Part shown: piece by piece, positions 31,301-41,535 of the stretch
Layout of the letters: each line of letters starts with the position of its first letter
Numbering within the stretch: position 1 is the stretch's first letter
Assembly (NCBI RefSeq): GCF_963678635.1
Contig: NC_087062.1
Location: 91,301,845 to 91,365,844, forward strand
Source: Symsagittifera roscoffensis
Lineage: Eukaryota > Xenacoelomorpha > Acoela > Convolutidae
Direction of reading: 5' to 3'
Length of the DNA: 64,000 bases
Notes under the pieces: model-generated
Databases searched by the model: none
Seen by the model: the letters and a program-made list of their open reading frames with translations, nothing else
Told to the model about the DNA's origin: nothing
Program-made: the position numbers and the translations under genes

Positions 31301-34300
31301 CAAAGCTACTTTCGATTTGCAAAAAGGTGGTACCGATGGAAAGATCAATCCCTCCCCTGTGTGCTTGCATATATGTCTACCCCACTTTCTACAGCTTTCG
31401 AAAAAATACTGTGAGGGGAATTTGGACCTAGACTTTAGGATTTTTTTATTTTCTCGAAAACTAGAATTTGGGTTCAATAGATAGAACAAATTGTGGAAAC
31501 CTCCACCGCTGAAGCGTTTGCGCAATATTTTTCACAATGTTATGGCCATCGAAGTAGAAAAAGTGCTGTGTTTTGATCGTTTTTTCAAACTTTTAGCTTT
31601 TTTTCTTGAAAATTACGCTCCCAGTTTAAAGAATTTTGTTTCAATCAAAAGCATTGGTTGAGTGAAGCTCCACTGCATGAGCGGCTATGCCTAAATTTCG
31701 CCACAAAATTTTTATGGCCCTCGGAAAATTCAAATATTTAAACTTTGAATTTCGCTAAAATACCCTCCCGAAACGGGTGTTTTGCGATCAAAAGAGATTA
31801 TTTTTTTAACCAATTTTTTAACTAAAAAACTATCGTCTTTAGAAAAGTCAAAATTGTGATTTGTTGACCATTTTCTAAATTTTTAAGAGTAATGAACGTA
31901 GTGAGTACTCCTACATTGGTCTTGGTGATATTTGATAACATTCGAATAGTTATAAATTAACACAGTTGATGCATTTTTAGTTTATCAAGTGAACCGAAGA
32001 AAGCTATGTTTCAAACAACATAACAATAATAAAATTTCGATTTCAGAAATTTTCTAACTCAATATATCTCGCAATTTTTTGAAATGCATAATTTATACAT
32101 AATGGGGCTTTATCATTTGCGATTTTTTTACATGCAAAATTGTATCTTTTTGTATTTGATGCTACTTTGGCTGCATCGAATTGGCTATTTATTAGCATAT
32201 GTAGCTGCATTATTGGTGGCTAGTTTTTGAGGATTTTAAGCATCCGTGGCTGAATGGTTTGCGTGAGACTCAAATTTGCTAGGTTGCAGATTTTTGCTAA
32301 TTCGAGTTTTTGCTAAGCCTCGAGTGTTTGCAAATTCGAGGCTTATTTCTACTTTTTCTTACGTCACTTGATAGAGCTGCTTTTTGGTCGCGTTCTAGCA
32401 AGTGTTTGCGAAGCGCAGCTTTGCCTCTGTGTAAAAACAAGGCAAACTCCTCTATCAAACAGCAGAGTGTAAAGGTCACGAAAAACGTGATCGACTTATA
32501 ATTTCGAAAATGGAAATTAATTATCAGATTTTCCAGCGAAATGAAAGTTTTACCTCTTGATCCAGTTTTCTCAAATTGGGTTAATTCTATGAACAAAGAG
32601 TCAATCATAAATTGTTCCACAAATTCAAAATTGAAGGTTTTACCAAAAAATCAGTCCGTTTTTTTTTCAGTTTCCTTGCATTCATTCCTCTTTTCCAACC
32701 GTCTGTTGGCTATGTTAAGCTTTTTCGCAAACACTACCCTCGCAAATCAGAGGTTTTGAGTTCAATCGAACAATCGGGTTTTGTGAAGCTCTCCTGTATC
32801 AGCTGCTTCGTCCAAATTTTTGATAAGCTGGTTTGTTATAACACAAAAAGTTATGGCCCTCGGAAAAGTAAATTTTTTGACCCTTTTCTAAACTTTGATT
32901 TTTCTTCAAAATACGCCCTGGAATTGGTTAGAAAAGTTTTGTTTTTGGGAGTTTTCACAATTAGTTAATATATTAGAGAAACAAGTTAGGTTTTGGGTGA
33001 TAAGTAAGGTTTTAAGTAAGGTTTGGGGAGATGTTGTATCGGCTTGGTCAACATATGTTGCGTAGTTTCACGGGCGAGTTTTCGGAATATTTTTGCCTGT
33101 TTCAGAGGGAATGGGTAGTAAAAATTTTGATAAAAGATTTTATAGCTTGAAATTTTTTTGACTGCACATTCGTTTTCGGCTTAACGAGGGTCGACCCAAG
33201 TTTTTCGCCTTTGTTTGTCGATCGGACATTGATTCTCAATGCTTGCCAAGGCTGTTTATGAGCCTCATCCGAGACAAAGGTATAAAGTATTGGACTGCTA
33301 TGGTTTAATTGTATCGCAAGTGTTGCGAAGCTCCGCTGAGCCTCTGTTTTTGTACCCGGCTTATCTAGAGGCAACATTCCGGATTTATCCGGGATAAATA
33401 TATTTTTCCGTAATGTATGTGTAAAGGTAAGGTTCTTCGGTTTTCGATTTAAATTGGCATTGTTGAGACCCAGTTGGTTTTCTTACGCTGAAAGGTTGGC
33501 ATGTAAAAGACCGGTCCACTTTAAATGTTGTCTAATCACAACTGTTTAGGGAAAAGAACTAGCTAATTTTTTTTGGAAAACCAGAGTGAAACCAGAGCAA
33601 TAGAGCTACTATAAAACGTGGTTATCATAAATATTCCTATTTCTTCCGTCAATATTTTCTTGAAAATTAACTAGAAAATATACTGTGTTTGAGTTGAACA
33701 CTATCGGTTTAATTGTATGTGCTTTGGTTTTAGACGCAGAATTGGCAGTTACATCATTCGCGGTGCTCAAGAAGAAAGCTAACTCGATGAAAGGTCACAA
33801 AACACGCATTCTAATAAACATATCACTAAAGGAAGGCGTAAAAATATCGACAAATGAAACCAAGGCTGGAAAGCTAAAATTGTTGCTACAATGTGCTGCT
33901 AACAAGATAACATATCACACTATTGACAAAGATTGTCAGAGAACTTTTGGCTTTGTCGTCGCAACTGCAGAACTGAAATATCAGTTTTTTGCAGTCAAAA
34001 TGGAGAAATCGGCTAGTCACGTGAAGGCGGCTTTTGACGATCTGTTGGCGGTTGTTGCTAGGATTGTTGAATCGAACGGTGTACATGGTCAAAGTCCTAC
34101 TCCGAAATGGCAATCTGAGAGAGCGATTGATGTTCCCTTGGGTTAGTATAATAAAATCAGTTTTCTCGAAACTTTCTAGTTGAGTTTTTCAGATGGTTTC
34201 GGAGGAGTAGAGTATTTGGTACTGTTATACGACATTCATTTTTTAGTCGACCTTCCCTGAAATTTTTTAATCAACCAAGCCTAATTGACCAAAAGTGCCC

Positions 34301-37300
34301 TATAGCGTCATTTTGGTCTGTTAGCAAGCGTTATCAAACGAGAACGTGGTTAAACAACTTGTCCACACAAACACTGAATCATTTTATTGCTTGATTTTTG
34401 TCAAATGAAATTCAGTCTCTGATTTTGCGCATGTGGCGCGGAGGTAATATTCATGTCAGCGACAACAAAGATCAATTATTGAGCAATTTTAGCCGTATTT
34501 GAAAATCATTTTTGACATATTGTCTTGGTGCAATTAATTGAGTAGTATAAAATTTTGCTGGTTTTTGAAATTTTTTGCTTATAAAGAACTTTTTTTCCAT
34601 TTTACTCTTAGTTTAAAAAACGATGAATATATCCAAGTCGTAAATTAATTAAAATTGAGATGTTATTGGTTTGGTATCAAGGGTTTTCCTTTCTGGCATG
34701 ATTCCGTCGCGTAGTTTGAGTTTTTCAAGTGAGCTTTTATGAATTATGAGTGAGTTAGAGAATGGAGTGATCGCAACTTCTAACTTCTCTCAAATTTTCT
34801 CTAAAAGTGTGAAACATAATGCGTAGTTTTTCTTCAGTAAATTTTTTTTTGCTAATAGTGCCAAGCTCAGCTTCGCCCTTGTCACAAATTTGCCCTGGCA
34901 TTATAAAGTTTCTGTAGTGTTTCGGGAGAGATCAGATGTTTATTGTGACCAACCTAAAAGAAAAATCTGCAATTTTTTTTGAAAGTGCAACCCATCCATA
35001 AAATCCGAGATCCTTGCCTGGTTTGGACCATAAAAGGAAAAGTCTTAAAGGCTCATATTTATTTTTTCGCGGTTTGATCTTATGTTCAGTTCATGTCCGT
35101 TGTGAAAGGGAAAGCAAACTCCCGTAACGAACAGCAAAAGTGTATAGGTCACGAAAACTGTAAATGACTCGAAATTGTATTTTAATTATCAGATTTTACT
35201 TTTTGATCCAGTTTTCTTAAATTTGGTTATATTTATCAATCAATTTGCCAATCATAATATGTTCTAGAAGTTCAAAGAGCTTTAAGGGCATTTGTGTTTT
35301 CTTGAAATTCGAAAGTTGTGATTTTTTCAAAAAAAAAAATCAGTATTTTTTTTACTTGCGCTCATTGACTCTCTGGGAACTGTCTGTTGGCTATGTTTTG
35401 TAGTGTGACAGATTTTGCTCACAATTTTGAGAATGAATCGTTTTAAAACAAAATGATTTGTTGCTCATTTTTAATATACCTTTTTCGTGCTATGTATTTT
35501 TTATCATTCAATTTTGAGCTGTGTAAGTATAATTTAAATCCTATCGTATCTGTCAGTGAAGAAAAAGTTAAATTAGATGTCTGCAAGATAACGACAGCAT
35601 AGTTTCTCGCTTTTTTGTATTAGTTTGTTCAGTCTTAGTTTCTAGCAACCTTGCGGTTATATATGGGAAAATTTTGAGACAAATCGATTCAAGGTAATGG
35701 CACAAGGTAATTAAGCAAAAATTGAAAAATGCAATAATTTCTGTATATTTGCTAATATCGTCAGCTTAGTTACTTAAGCTCGCTCTTATCTTGATGGTTC
35801 AGCTGTTTTAAGTATTTAAAAAAAAACAATATCGATTCAGCTTTAATTTTTCCGCCTTAAAAATTTTTCCGCAGCAAAGGTTTCTTACGCTTAAATGGTT
35901 TCGGTTTGTAATCTCGCTTTAGTTGCCTCATAATGTGTTGTCTAAAAAGCAAACCAAATTGGTCGTTTGAAATGCAAGCTATGTTCGTGTTCTTCAATGA
36001 GGACATTAAAACTTCTGCATGACTGTTCTCCACGCACGGTGTTCTACCCAATTTCTGTCTGCTGAGCTCTCCCGGCTTAAAAGGCGTTTACCCAAGTTTT
36101 GTTTGCATAGTTACGGTTCGGTTTAATTTGTCGCAATGCCTTTTCGATGCTGGCGCTCGTGTTTTTTCTGCTTGTGTTTTTCGTGACAGGGTTTTCTTAA
36201 AGTGATTTTTATTTGAGATAAATAGGAATATTTTTGCTTCTATTTTTTCTACTATTGTATCAAAAATTGTGCTTCGCCTTTGTATTCATCACTTTCGATA
36301 ATCATAATATTTCACCTCAGCGTTTTCATTTATAAGAAGGAACCACTCAGTGTTTAAAAGAGTCAATGAACGTAGTTCAGACTCTTACATAAGTCTCGAT
36401 GATTTTTTTTTTGAGCAAAAGTCTTAAAACTTGTCCAGCCTCATGTTAACGTTTTTGCAGTTTGACCTGATGTTCAGTTCATTTCCGTTGTTAAAAGGAA
36501 GGCAAAATCCAGTAAAAAACATCAATAATGTAAAGGTAAAAGGAACCATCAAATTATTTCGACTTCTTGTTTCGAAAATGTATGTTATCAGATTTCCCAG
36601 CAGAAAATAAAATTTACCTAATGATCCAGTGTTCTCAGTTTTGGTTGGTTTTATAAAAAAGAGTCAAATATACGCTGTTCTAGAAATTTAGAGCTTCAAG
36701 GCAATCTATTTTTGCTCATCGAAATTCAAAAAGGATTTTTCATAAAAATTAGTCAGTATTTTTTTCTCTGTTTACTTCCGTTCATTGACTCTTTTTCAAC
36801 TGTCCGTTGACTATGTTTTTACTTAGGTGAGCAAGCTTGTTGTAATTGGGAAATACACTTGAAATAAATCTGTAAGAGTTTGGCCTTGCTTATTAATTTC
36901 AGCTCAATAACTTCCAGGATCCTTCTCACTTTGTCTAGTGGTTAAACGCCTGCATTGGTATATCTACGGAATATGAAATTTTGGTGATTTATTAGAACAG
37001 TTAACAGATCCAACTGATTTAACTCAGCTCAGCAAAAGGTGGCTCCCACCGGTATTCGAATCGGGGTATATGGTCCTTGAGTCCGTTAATTTGGCCAAAC
37101 AGTCAGCAATTCGAAAAAAATCGTTTGTTCTTAACTCCATAACCGAGAACTACCAGTTCAACAGCAGTTAAAGTATGCATTTGTGCATCGAAATAATGCT
37201 ACATTTTAAGATTTCTGAGTTGATTGATAAATTCTAAATTCTTGATTTTTGCAGCCTGGGAAGTATAGAGCTTATCACAGTTTACTCCGAAACCGTACCT

Positions 37301-40300
37301 CTGGGCAACTCTGTTAACCACAATACTACAATACTAGCCAGGCTGCAAAAATGGAGAATTAAACAATCAACTCAGAATTTTAAAACGTAGCATTTTGTTT
37401 TGAGGCATAAATAAATGCATTAACTGCTGCTGAACTAGTGATCACATTTATGATGCTAATTTCAAAGTTTTCTCTTCGAATTGCTCAGACTGGTTGGTAT
37501 AGTGGCCAAATCAATGGACTCAAGGACCTATCATAAAATTTTATTGCGTCAAATTTGTGCGGTCTGAGTGTAGAGTGTTGATAACTGTGTCTAGCAATAA
37601 AATATTTTTGAAATGAACTGGTTTGTCCGTTCTTTTAGTTTTGCCAAGTTTAAAGATCTGAACTTTGTCTAAGTCTTAGTTTTTGTTTTTGCCCCTAGTC
37701 AAACATTTTATTGATTCCATCAATGATTACGCTGACTGGTTCAATCTGTGATACCAAGTTCCACAGCAACCGTTTCTCGTTGTTTCGTCCATTAGGAACT
37801 TTGTATTCAATGTATTGTAGTTTTTTCCTAGCAAAATAATCAGGTACCAAAAATAATAGTCAGAATGGTTGAATGATTTATCATATTAAAGCCCTTTTAA
37901 GAGTAATGAAGAGTCTTATATAGGTCTTGCTGACATTTTTTTTGTTTTTTTTTAGGAAAAGTTCTAATAACTGCAGGTGTGCATTCATACATATTGATGC
38001 ATTTATGAATGCACTTAGGTATATATGCACTTTTTGAGTTCAATTGAAGTTCATCTGCTGAAAGTTACGCAAGTAGGACTCTCCAAATACGAACGTGGAA
38101 ATGGCTCCAAATACGAACGTTTAATTTTTGGATTTCCAGCGGAATAAAAACTTTACCTATTGATCCAGTTTTCTCTAATCGGTTGCATGTTATCAAAAAA
38201 AGCGCCAATCATAAATTGTTTTAAAAATTCAAAGATCTTAAATTTTTTTCTTTGAAATTCGAAAGTTGAGATTTGTTCAAGAAAGTCAGTGTTTTTTGTA
38301 TGCTTACTTGCGTTCATTACTCTTTTCCAATCTTCGATTGGCTATGTTTAGTCGTGATTCAAACCACATTTCAAATTTTCAAAAAGTGTTTCCAATTTCA
38401 AGACAAACGGGTTTTGAGTTTTTGAGAATTAGTTGCCCTTTTTGTGCCAAAAGGTATCCTCCCATTTCTAGAAAAACTGGCTTAAAGATTTTGTCTTGTA
38501 ACCTTTGTGCTTAAAAAAATCGGAACAAATTTTAGAACTTTTTTCGAACTCATGCGAGTTTTGCTTAATTCGTTCCTTTCTTACGCGTCGTTCATATAAT
38601 TTTCTCATCAGAAGGCCCACAAAAAACAACACTTATTTGAAGAATTTTTTTATGAATGTGGTCGGAACATTCTGTGCTACATGCTCATCAGCCGGATATC
38701 CGTCTGTAGTTGGTATTTGTTTCTCGCGTTTTCTCTTGAAAAGAAGTTCATTTGCTCGTCCGTTGTTTTTTTGTTTATTAGTTGAGATTTACGAAAAGTG
38801 TAATATCTATATTTCGGCTGATAAAAATCTGGAGCTTGAAACTTCACGAATTGATTTTAGACCTTCAAACAAAGTCGAAGGCACACGCAAAGCTGCATAG
38901 CCAAATGGATGAAGTCAATGATACCTTTCTTCCTGCTATTGCTCTTAACAATGAAGACAGCAGTTCACATGTAGGAAATCTTTCAAACAGTCCGAATCGC
39001 TCAAGTTTGGAAGTATCGACTACCGATTCCCAAACTACTTATCAACAGAACAAAAACCGACATTCTGGCCGCAAATTAAAAGGTGCTTTCGCGAAGATTT
39101 TCGGATCCAAACGTCGAGGAACTTCGATGATAGACTTATCAGGGAAGGAGCAAAATGGCACAAAAGGTTCGCCAGTTGGGCGGAAGTCTTTGCAAATGGA
39201 ATCCGCAAGAAAACCTATCCAAAGGAGTAAGCGAGTTTCAAGAAGTATGGTCAATGTGAATTCGACAACGCCTGAGCGTAAATCCAAAGAGGGTCAACTG
39301 AAAGATAACACTGCGCCAGCTGATGAAGATAAACGAAATAAGCAGTCAGAAGGACTGGAATTTAATGTTTCTCTGGATAAAACTTCAAATATGGTTGACC
39401 CTATTAAACTTGATCCGAGTCAAGTACTGACTCCAGAACCGATTCGTTCTGAAACAACTGCAAAGCCCATTCCAGACAAAACATCAGATAAGAAGTCAGT
39501 CCCCAACCAAGAGACCAATGTATTAGTTCCAGTAACTGTCGAATTCCAGTCCGACCCTTTCGGAGCGGTAACTTCCTTTGACGAGCCAGTCAGCATGTCG
39601 GGGTTTGATTCTGACTGGGCCAGTTTTGACTATTTAAGCAGCAGCAAAGATGTCCAATCTGACTTGCTGAAAAGTAGTTCAAAGTTTGATCACGTGCAGT
39701 GTAAAAGTTCTCCGCTGTGGTTTGACTCAACTTTCGTGTCCCAAACTACAGCTGAAATGAGTAAAAGCTTTAACCAAGTCAGCAGCAGTACGCCAATTGC
39801 AATCGCAGGCAAAGAGAAGGAATTACTCGACTTGTTTAATTTAACGACCGAAACCCAAGAAAAAAGTCCGGAAGTTAACAACAATACGAGTATAAACAGT
39901 TACAACACAACTACAAGCAATGCTGCTACTCTACATAATGTAAATAATACTCCTTCTGTTAATACAACGAGTGAAGATGCCTTCGGAATTTCTTCGACCA
40001 TTCAACAAGAGAGCTCGTACTTAGCCGAAGGCTTTGGGAACGAAGACTTGTTTGCTTCGTTTGCTTTTACCAGTGAAGCACGTGAACTATCAAAAGGATT
40101 TAGTGAGATCTCGACTGATAGATTCGACATGGGAGATTTCTCCCGCTCAACTGAGCAAAACTCTGAAAGCCGAACCATTAAACGAGGTCAAAAAGCGAAG
40201 TCGGCTTTCGATTTGTTTGTTGATGTTTCCGACCAGCCGAACTTTGATGTGTTTACCAATGAAATGGATGTGGATAGTGACGGAGGGAATTCTTCGCCCT

Positions 40301-40569
40301 ACGAAATGAGGCCATCTTCTGCAATGGATCGGGATACGTCCCAAAGTGCCTGGAACTTCAACGAGGACGAAATGAAGATGTCGCTAGATACAGCGAATCC
40401 GAAGAGTCGTCAGTTTTTCATGCGACCTACATCAGTTAGCGGGTGTCATTCTGTTTCTAATTTTTCCTCCGCATTTGCAGGAAGTCAAAATAGGCTGGAC
40501 AAACCAATGGTTAAACATCTGGAAAAGAGTGAACAACCTTTTGAAGATGATCCATTTTTCGCATCATAG
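28379..40569 (+). CDS. Disabled-like endocytic adaptor with PTB domain
   Basis: Three exons: 28379-28655, 33734-34141, 38861-40569; GT-AG, both introns phase 1; 797 residues. A basic N terminus is followed by a PTB domain at ~77-215, split by intron 1 after its first strand: FKAKLVGSEAL in exon 1, then GHKTRILINISLKEGVKI, ITYHTIDKD, RTFGFVVAT, YQFFAVK and a C-terminal helix AAFDDLLAVVARI in exon 2. The pattern matches Disabled (DAB1/DAB2), which binds NPxY tails of lipoprotein receptors, better than Numb. Exon 3 is a disordered tail with SDPFGAV near residue 460, LLDLF (clathrin-box-like) near 550, several DLF/FDxF repeats and a terminal DPFF. DPF motifs bind AP-2, so a role in clathrin-coated-pit cargo sorting at the plasma membrane is inferred. 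A further short exon in the 4.7-kb intron 2 cannot be excluded. Confidence 0.82.
28996..29726. mobile_element. Tc1/mariner-type foldback MITE (copy 2)
   Basis: Ends CAGTGCTGATTTAAATTAAC and GGTTAATTTAAATCAGCACTG, flanked by TA (28994-28995, 29727-29728). It is almost a complete palindrome: arms of about 310 bp around a ~100-bp AT-rich centre. The symmetry shows in CGTAGCCCAACAAACTTTAT at about 29269 and ATAAAGTTTGTTGGGCTACG at about 29435. TA duplication and CAGT termini are Tc1/mariner hallmarks. It lies in intron 1 of the Disabled-like gene. Confidence 0.93.
30024..30750. mobile_element. Tc1/mariner-type foldback MITE (copy 3)
   Basis: Same family and orientation as the copy at 28996-29726, only 297 bp away. 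TA flanks at 30022-30023 and 30751-30752. The left end is CAGTGCTGATTTAAATTAACC. The right end has mutated to CAGCAGTG. Arms are about 310 bp each. Confidence 0.92.
30889..31110 (+). repeat. Repeat family C (right part)
   Basis: Shares GATCCAGTTTTCTCAA, TATCAAAAAAG, CCAATCATAAATCGTTC, TCAAAGAGCT and ACTTGCGTTCATTACTC, then ATTGGCTATGTT, with copies at 32535, 35200, 36357, 37904 and 44935. Confidence 0.65.
31930..32239 (+). repeat. Dispersed repeat F body (upstream of a SINE head)
   Basis: Shared with 55730-56270 and 56460-56663: AACACAGTTGATGCATTTTTAG, CAATATATCTCGCAATTTTTTG, GAAATGCATAATTTATAC and TATTAGCATATGTAGCTGC. It always ends at the tRNA-like segment. A copy of the left end of family C (AAGAGTAATGAACGTAG, about 31887) precedes it. 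Confidence 0.65.
32240..32436 (+). mobile_element. tRNA-derived SINE (copy 1)
   Basis: Starts with a tRNA-like head (GTGGCTGAATGGTTTGCGTG as A box region; AGGTTGCAGATTTTTGC where the other copies keep the B box). The body contains ATTCGAGGCTTATTTCTACT and a palindromic tail GCGAAGCGCAGCTTTGCCTC followed by TGTGTAAAAA. Copies occur at 56271 and 56664. Confidence 0.7.
32535..32722 (+). repeat. Repeat family C
   Basis: GATCCAGTTTTCTCAAATTG, AGTCAATCATAAATTGTTC, CTTGCATTCATTCCTCTTTT and TGTTGGCTATGTT match the family blocks. It lies in intron 1 of the Disabled-like gene. Confidence 0.6.
35040..35405 (+). repeat. Repeat family C
   Basis: TTCGCGGTTTGATCTTATGT, TTCAGTTCATGTCCGTTGTG, GATCCAGTTTTCTTAAATTTGG, CAATCATAATATGTTCTAG, CTTGCGCTCATTGACTC and CTGTTGGCTATGTT match the copy at 36357-36818. 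The left end is eroded. Confidence 0.65.
36357..36818 (+). mobile_element. MITE-like element, family C (best copy)
   Basis: AAAGAGTCAATGAACG at 36357-36372 and its near reverse complement CGTTCATTGACTCTTT at 36779-36794 form terminal inverted repeats. Conserved flank TCAACTGTCCGTTGACTATG continues past the right repeat, so the right boundary is uncertain. The interior carries the GATCCAG..TTCTCA and TCAAGGCAATC blocks of the family. No protein is encoded. Confidence 0.75.
36935..37540. repeat. Foldback repeat carrying tRNA-like segments
   Basis: Inverted symmetry between about 37050-37260 and 37320-37535: TCAAGGACC-type and TTGGCCAAA/TTTGGCC words, AATTCGAA, and GCTACATTTTAAGATTTCTGAG versus CTCAGAATTTTAAAACGTAGC. 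The minus strand of 37020-37090 has an A-box-like GGCCAAATTAACGGACTC and a B-box-like CCGATTCGAATACCGG. A second tRNA-like A box (TCTAGTGGTTAAACGCC) lies at 36938-36955. It is likely an inverted SINE pair or foldback element in intron 2 of the Disabled-like gene. Confidence 0.6.
37797..38700 (+). mobile_element. Family A MITE split by a family C element
   Basis: The left part 37797-37903 (TTTGTATTCAATGTATTG, AATCAGGTACCAAAAATAAT, TTATCATATTAAAGCCCTTTT) and right part about 38582-38700 (AAAAAACAACACTTATTTGA, then GGTCGGAACATTCTGTGCTA) match the two ends of the copy at 46608-47127. Between them, 37904-38348 has the family C left end (AAGAGTAATGAAGAG), its internal blocks and right end GCGTTCATTACTCTTTTCC, so C appears inserted in A. 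Confidence 0.65.
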
Positions 40570-40728
40570 GAACTTAATAGTTCCGATAAAAGCCAATGGT
40601 CCCATATTTTTGCTGCGTATCATCTCTTACAGTGTTCTTTTGCATATCATATCAGTTGTGTGTTTTTGATAATATTCCCTTTTAACGGATTTATTGTCTG
40701 TGTTATTTTTATCAGCTGTGTCCTTCGT

Positions 40729-40734
40729 AATAAA
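40729..40734 (+). terminator. Poly(A) signal of the Disabled-like gene
   Basis: AATAAA 160 bp after the stop codon at 40567-40569, followed by an AT-rich stretch. It is the first canonical hexamer downstream of this gene. Confidence 0.6.
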
Positions 40735-40843
40735 TAGATTTAATATATTAGATTATAGATTTTCATACCACTCAACTTGAATTTAGCTATGCTTTGCTAA
40801 TTCTCTTTTCCTAGCCGGTTGTATTTGAAGTTAAAAAAATGGC

Positions 40844-40927
40844 GAGTTTAATTAAGAATTGACAGAGTGAGTAATATTTCATTGAGAGTTTAATTAAGAA
40901 TTGACAGAGTGAGTAATATTTCATTGA
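40844..40927. repeat. Tandem duplication of 42 bp
   Basis: Two perfect head-to-tail copies starting GAGTTTAATTAAGAATTGAC, the first at 40844 and the second at 40886. They lie between the Disabled-like and PDI-like genes. Confidence 0.95.
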
Positions 40928-41535
40928 ATATTTTCAATTTTCATGTCTCAGGATAGCATCAATTAGCAAAAAAAGGATATATTTTTCTAAAAACGCAATC
41001 AAAATATCACAGGCATAAGAATACAAGTTGAAATAAAATTTTAGGAATAAAGATTAAATCAGTTCTATTGTTGAAAAAAAAATGAAGATCGTTTTTTTTT
41101 AAAATCACGATCAATTTTTTCTTCAATTAAATTTGATCGGTAAATGAGTTTGCACCAGAACAAAATTTTTTCGAAATGTTTTAACTGTATGATTTGAAGG
41201 GGCTCGTCACCGACTAATGAAATTTTTAATCAGTTGGAGTAGAATTTTAAATCAGCTGGAGTTTTGATCAGACGGCAGCCAAAGTATAAATAATTTATTT
41301 AGGAATCTAAATAAATAAAAAAAGTTCTTAGAAAAAATATCAAAGGAAGCTAATTTTAGCGACTATACAATTTCGTATTACGTTTAACCTAGCCCCGAAA
41401 TTGTGGATTTAGACTCAGCAAGTCTCTAGCTGTTGTGAACATGTGTTGGTACTTTATGGTAAGAAATTACGCTCGATCTTTAAATTTCAGATAGATGTAG
41501 ACAGGCGTCCTTTGGTCTGGCGAAGGTTGACTGAC

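Noticed and set aside
41443-41535. Upstream ATG extension of the PDI-like frame
   Set aside because: It places a charged segment before the signal peptide and crosses a likely splice acceptor at 41490, so the ATG at 41536 is preferred.
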